From an uncultured Shinella sp. (GTDB taxonomy: Bacteria > Pseudomonadota > Alphaproteobacteria > Rhizobiales > Rhizobiaceae), in the NCBI GenBank assembly GCA_946886325.1, contig CAMPIK010000120.1, forward strand, positions 1 through 7,001: a DNA stretch of 7,001 nucleotides. Direction: 5' to 3'. The stretch's first letter is position 1, and every line of letters begins with the position of its first letter. The position numbers were made by a program, and so were the translations under genes. Of the stretch, positions 5,963-7,001 are shown in pieces. Below the pieces are notes generated by a model. It ran no database searches. It was given only the letters and a program-made list of their open reading frames with translations, and had not been told where the DNA came from.

Positions 5963-6910
5963 ATGAAAAGACTTTCGATCACGGCCCTTGCGGCCATCGT
6001 GACCATGGCTGCGACGCCGGCACTGGCTCAGGAAAAGCAGGCGCTCGCCTTCGTCGTCAATGCCGCTTCCGACTTCTGGAAGCTTGCCGAGGCCGGCGTC
6101 AACGCCGCGCAGGCGGAACTTCCGGAATACGAACTGCAGTTCCGCTACCCGGCGCAGGGCACGGCGGCACTCCAGAATGCGCTGATGGACGATCTCGTTG
6201 CCGCCGGCACGGATGCGATCATGATTTCTTCGGTCGATCCGAAGAACTCCGTCGATGCATTCAACCGGATTGCCGATCAGGTGCCGCTCTTTACCACCGA
6301 CAGCGATGCGCCGCAGTCCAAGCGCATCGCCTATCTCGGTTCGTCGAACACGCAGGCCGGCATCCAGGCGGGCGAGATTGCCGTGAAGGCGCTGCCGAAC
6401 GGCGGCAAGTGCATGGGCTTCGTCGGGTTCCTGGGCGCTGACAATGCCAGGGAGCGGATCGAAGGCTTCCGACAGGCCGTTGAGGGCAAGGGTATAGAGC
6501 TGGTCGATGTCCGTGGCGACGACGTCGATTTTGCCCGCGCCCGCTCGAATGTCGACGATGTGCTCGCGGCAAGCCCGGAGATCGACTGCATGGTCGGCTT
6601 CTATTCCTACAATCCGCCGAAAATCTACGAGGCGCTGCAGGCCGCCGGGAAACTGGGAAGCGTCACGGTGATCGCCTTCGACGAGGACCCGATCACGCTG
6701 GGCGCGGTCCGTGAAGGCTCCTTTGCCGGGACCGTCGTGCAGGACCCGTATCAGTGGGGCTACCAGGGCATGAAGCTGATGGCCGCCTATCTGAAGGGCG
6801 ACAAGTCGGGGATTCCTGCGGACGGCCTGATCATCGTCCCGACCCAGGTGATCGACAAGGGAAATGTCGATGCCTTCGAAAAGCAGCTCAAGGAGCGCGT
6901 CGGCGGCTGA
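5963..6910 (+). CDS. Periplasmic sugar-binding protein of ABC transporter (second, divergent)
   Basis: This is a second substrate-binding protein of the same broad family, 315 aa, with a clear signal peptide (1-22, TPALA before QEKQ). Landmarks are FVVNAASDFWKLAEAGVNAA (30-49), MISSVDPKNS, TTDSDAP, YLGSSNTQAGIQAGE, GFVGFLGADNARERIEGFR, a FDEDPITLGAVREG segment and VVQDPYQWGYQGMKLM. It has only two cysteines and differs throughout from the first binding protein, so it is not a recent duplicate and may bind another ligand. Two adjacent ATGs occur (5960 and 5963); 5963 is chosen because GGGAGGA (5952-5958) is 4 nt from it but only 1 nt from 5960. It follows the first binding-protein gene on the same strand. 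It may serve the divergent permease, or a second transporter encoded beyond the window. Confidence 0.93.
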   Translation: MKRLSITALAAIVTMAATPALAQEKQALAFVVNAASDFWKLAEAGVNAAQAELPEYELQFRYPAQGTAALQNALMDDLVAAGTDAIMISSVDPKNSVDAFNRIADQVPLFTTDSDAPQSKRIAYLGSSNTQAGIQAGEIAVKALPNGGKCMGFVGFLGADNARERIEGFRQAVEGKGIELVDVRGDDVDFARARSNVDDVLAASPEIDCMVGFYSYNPPKIYEALQAAGKLGSVTVIAFDEDPITLGAVREGSFAGTVVQDPYQWGYQGMKLMAAYLKGDKSGIPADGLIIVPTQVIDKGNVDAFEKQLKERVGG

Positions 6911-6930
6911 TCCGCGAAAGAGCGATGCCC

Positions 6931-6962
6931 GGCCTGCGCGGATGGCAACGCCCGCGCAGGCC
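6931..6962 (+). terminator. Strong GC hairpin after the second binding-protein gene
   Basis: GGCCTGCGCGG (6931-6941) and CCGCGCAGGCC (6952-6962) form a perfect 11-bp stem with a 10-nt loop, beginning 20 nt after the TGA. No T-run follows, so full intrinsic termination is doubtful. A partial terminator or a 3'-end stabiliser that leaves the binding-protein message more abundant than downstream genes is more likely. The structure is seen directly; its function is inferred. Confidence 0.5.
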
Positions 6963-6976
6963 CATCGAAATGGAAT

Positions 6977-6985
6977 GGAGAGGAG
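6977..6985 (+). promoter_or_regulatory. Ribosome-binding-like sequence of a gene starting beyond the window
   Basis: GGAGAGGAG occurs here, with a further AAGGA at 6991-6995, and no start codon follows at a suitable distance before base 7001. This suggests that a next gene of the rightward operon starts just past the end. An ATG at 6970 opens a frame to the window end but has no ribosome site, so I do not call it a gene. Confidence 0.3.
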
Positions 6986-7001
6986 CGCGCAAGGACCATC
7001 G

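Overview
The window is GC-rich, with heavy G/C use at third codon positions, AGGGAGGA-type ribosome binding sites and protein sequences typical of Alphaproteobacteria. The closest feel is Rhizobiales (Rhizobium, Sinorhizobium, Agrobacterium or Mesorhizobium type). The order-level placement is my inference from protein style; no marker gene is present.

Layout. Bases 1-873 hold no gene I can support. Their one clear structure is a set of four direct repeats at exact 21-bp spacing (232-309), which looks like the end of a mobile element or another multi-site protein-binding array. Bases 874-3666 carry a leftward operon, in transcription order: a single-domain sugar ABC ATPase, an RbsC/FrcC-like permease, and a LacI-family regulator. 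A short AT-rich divergent promoter region (3667-3817) follows. Bases 3818-6910 carry a rightward operon: an NAD-dependent epimerase/dehydratase-type SDR and two different periplasmic sugar-binding proteins. A strong GC-rich hairpin follows the second binding protein, and the window ends inside what looks like the leader of a further gene.

How it works together. The ATPase and permease form the inner-membrane part of a CUT2 (ribose/fructose-type) sugar importer, and one or both binding proteins would deliver substrate to it. The SDR probably oxidises, reduces or epimerises the imported sugar or a derivative. The LacI protein probably controls both operons from the shared intergenic region, where a 23-bp inverted repeat lies across the rightward promoter. 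The substrate cannot be read from the sequence.

The window is mostly an ordinary carbohydrate-uptake locus. The points worth a second look are the 21-bp repeat array, the pairing of two unlike binding proteins with one permease/ATPase set, the inverted repeat in the divergent promoter, and the two mRNA hairpins that follow the binding-protein genes. I see no clearly undescribed defence or mobile system.
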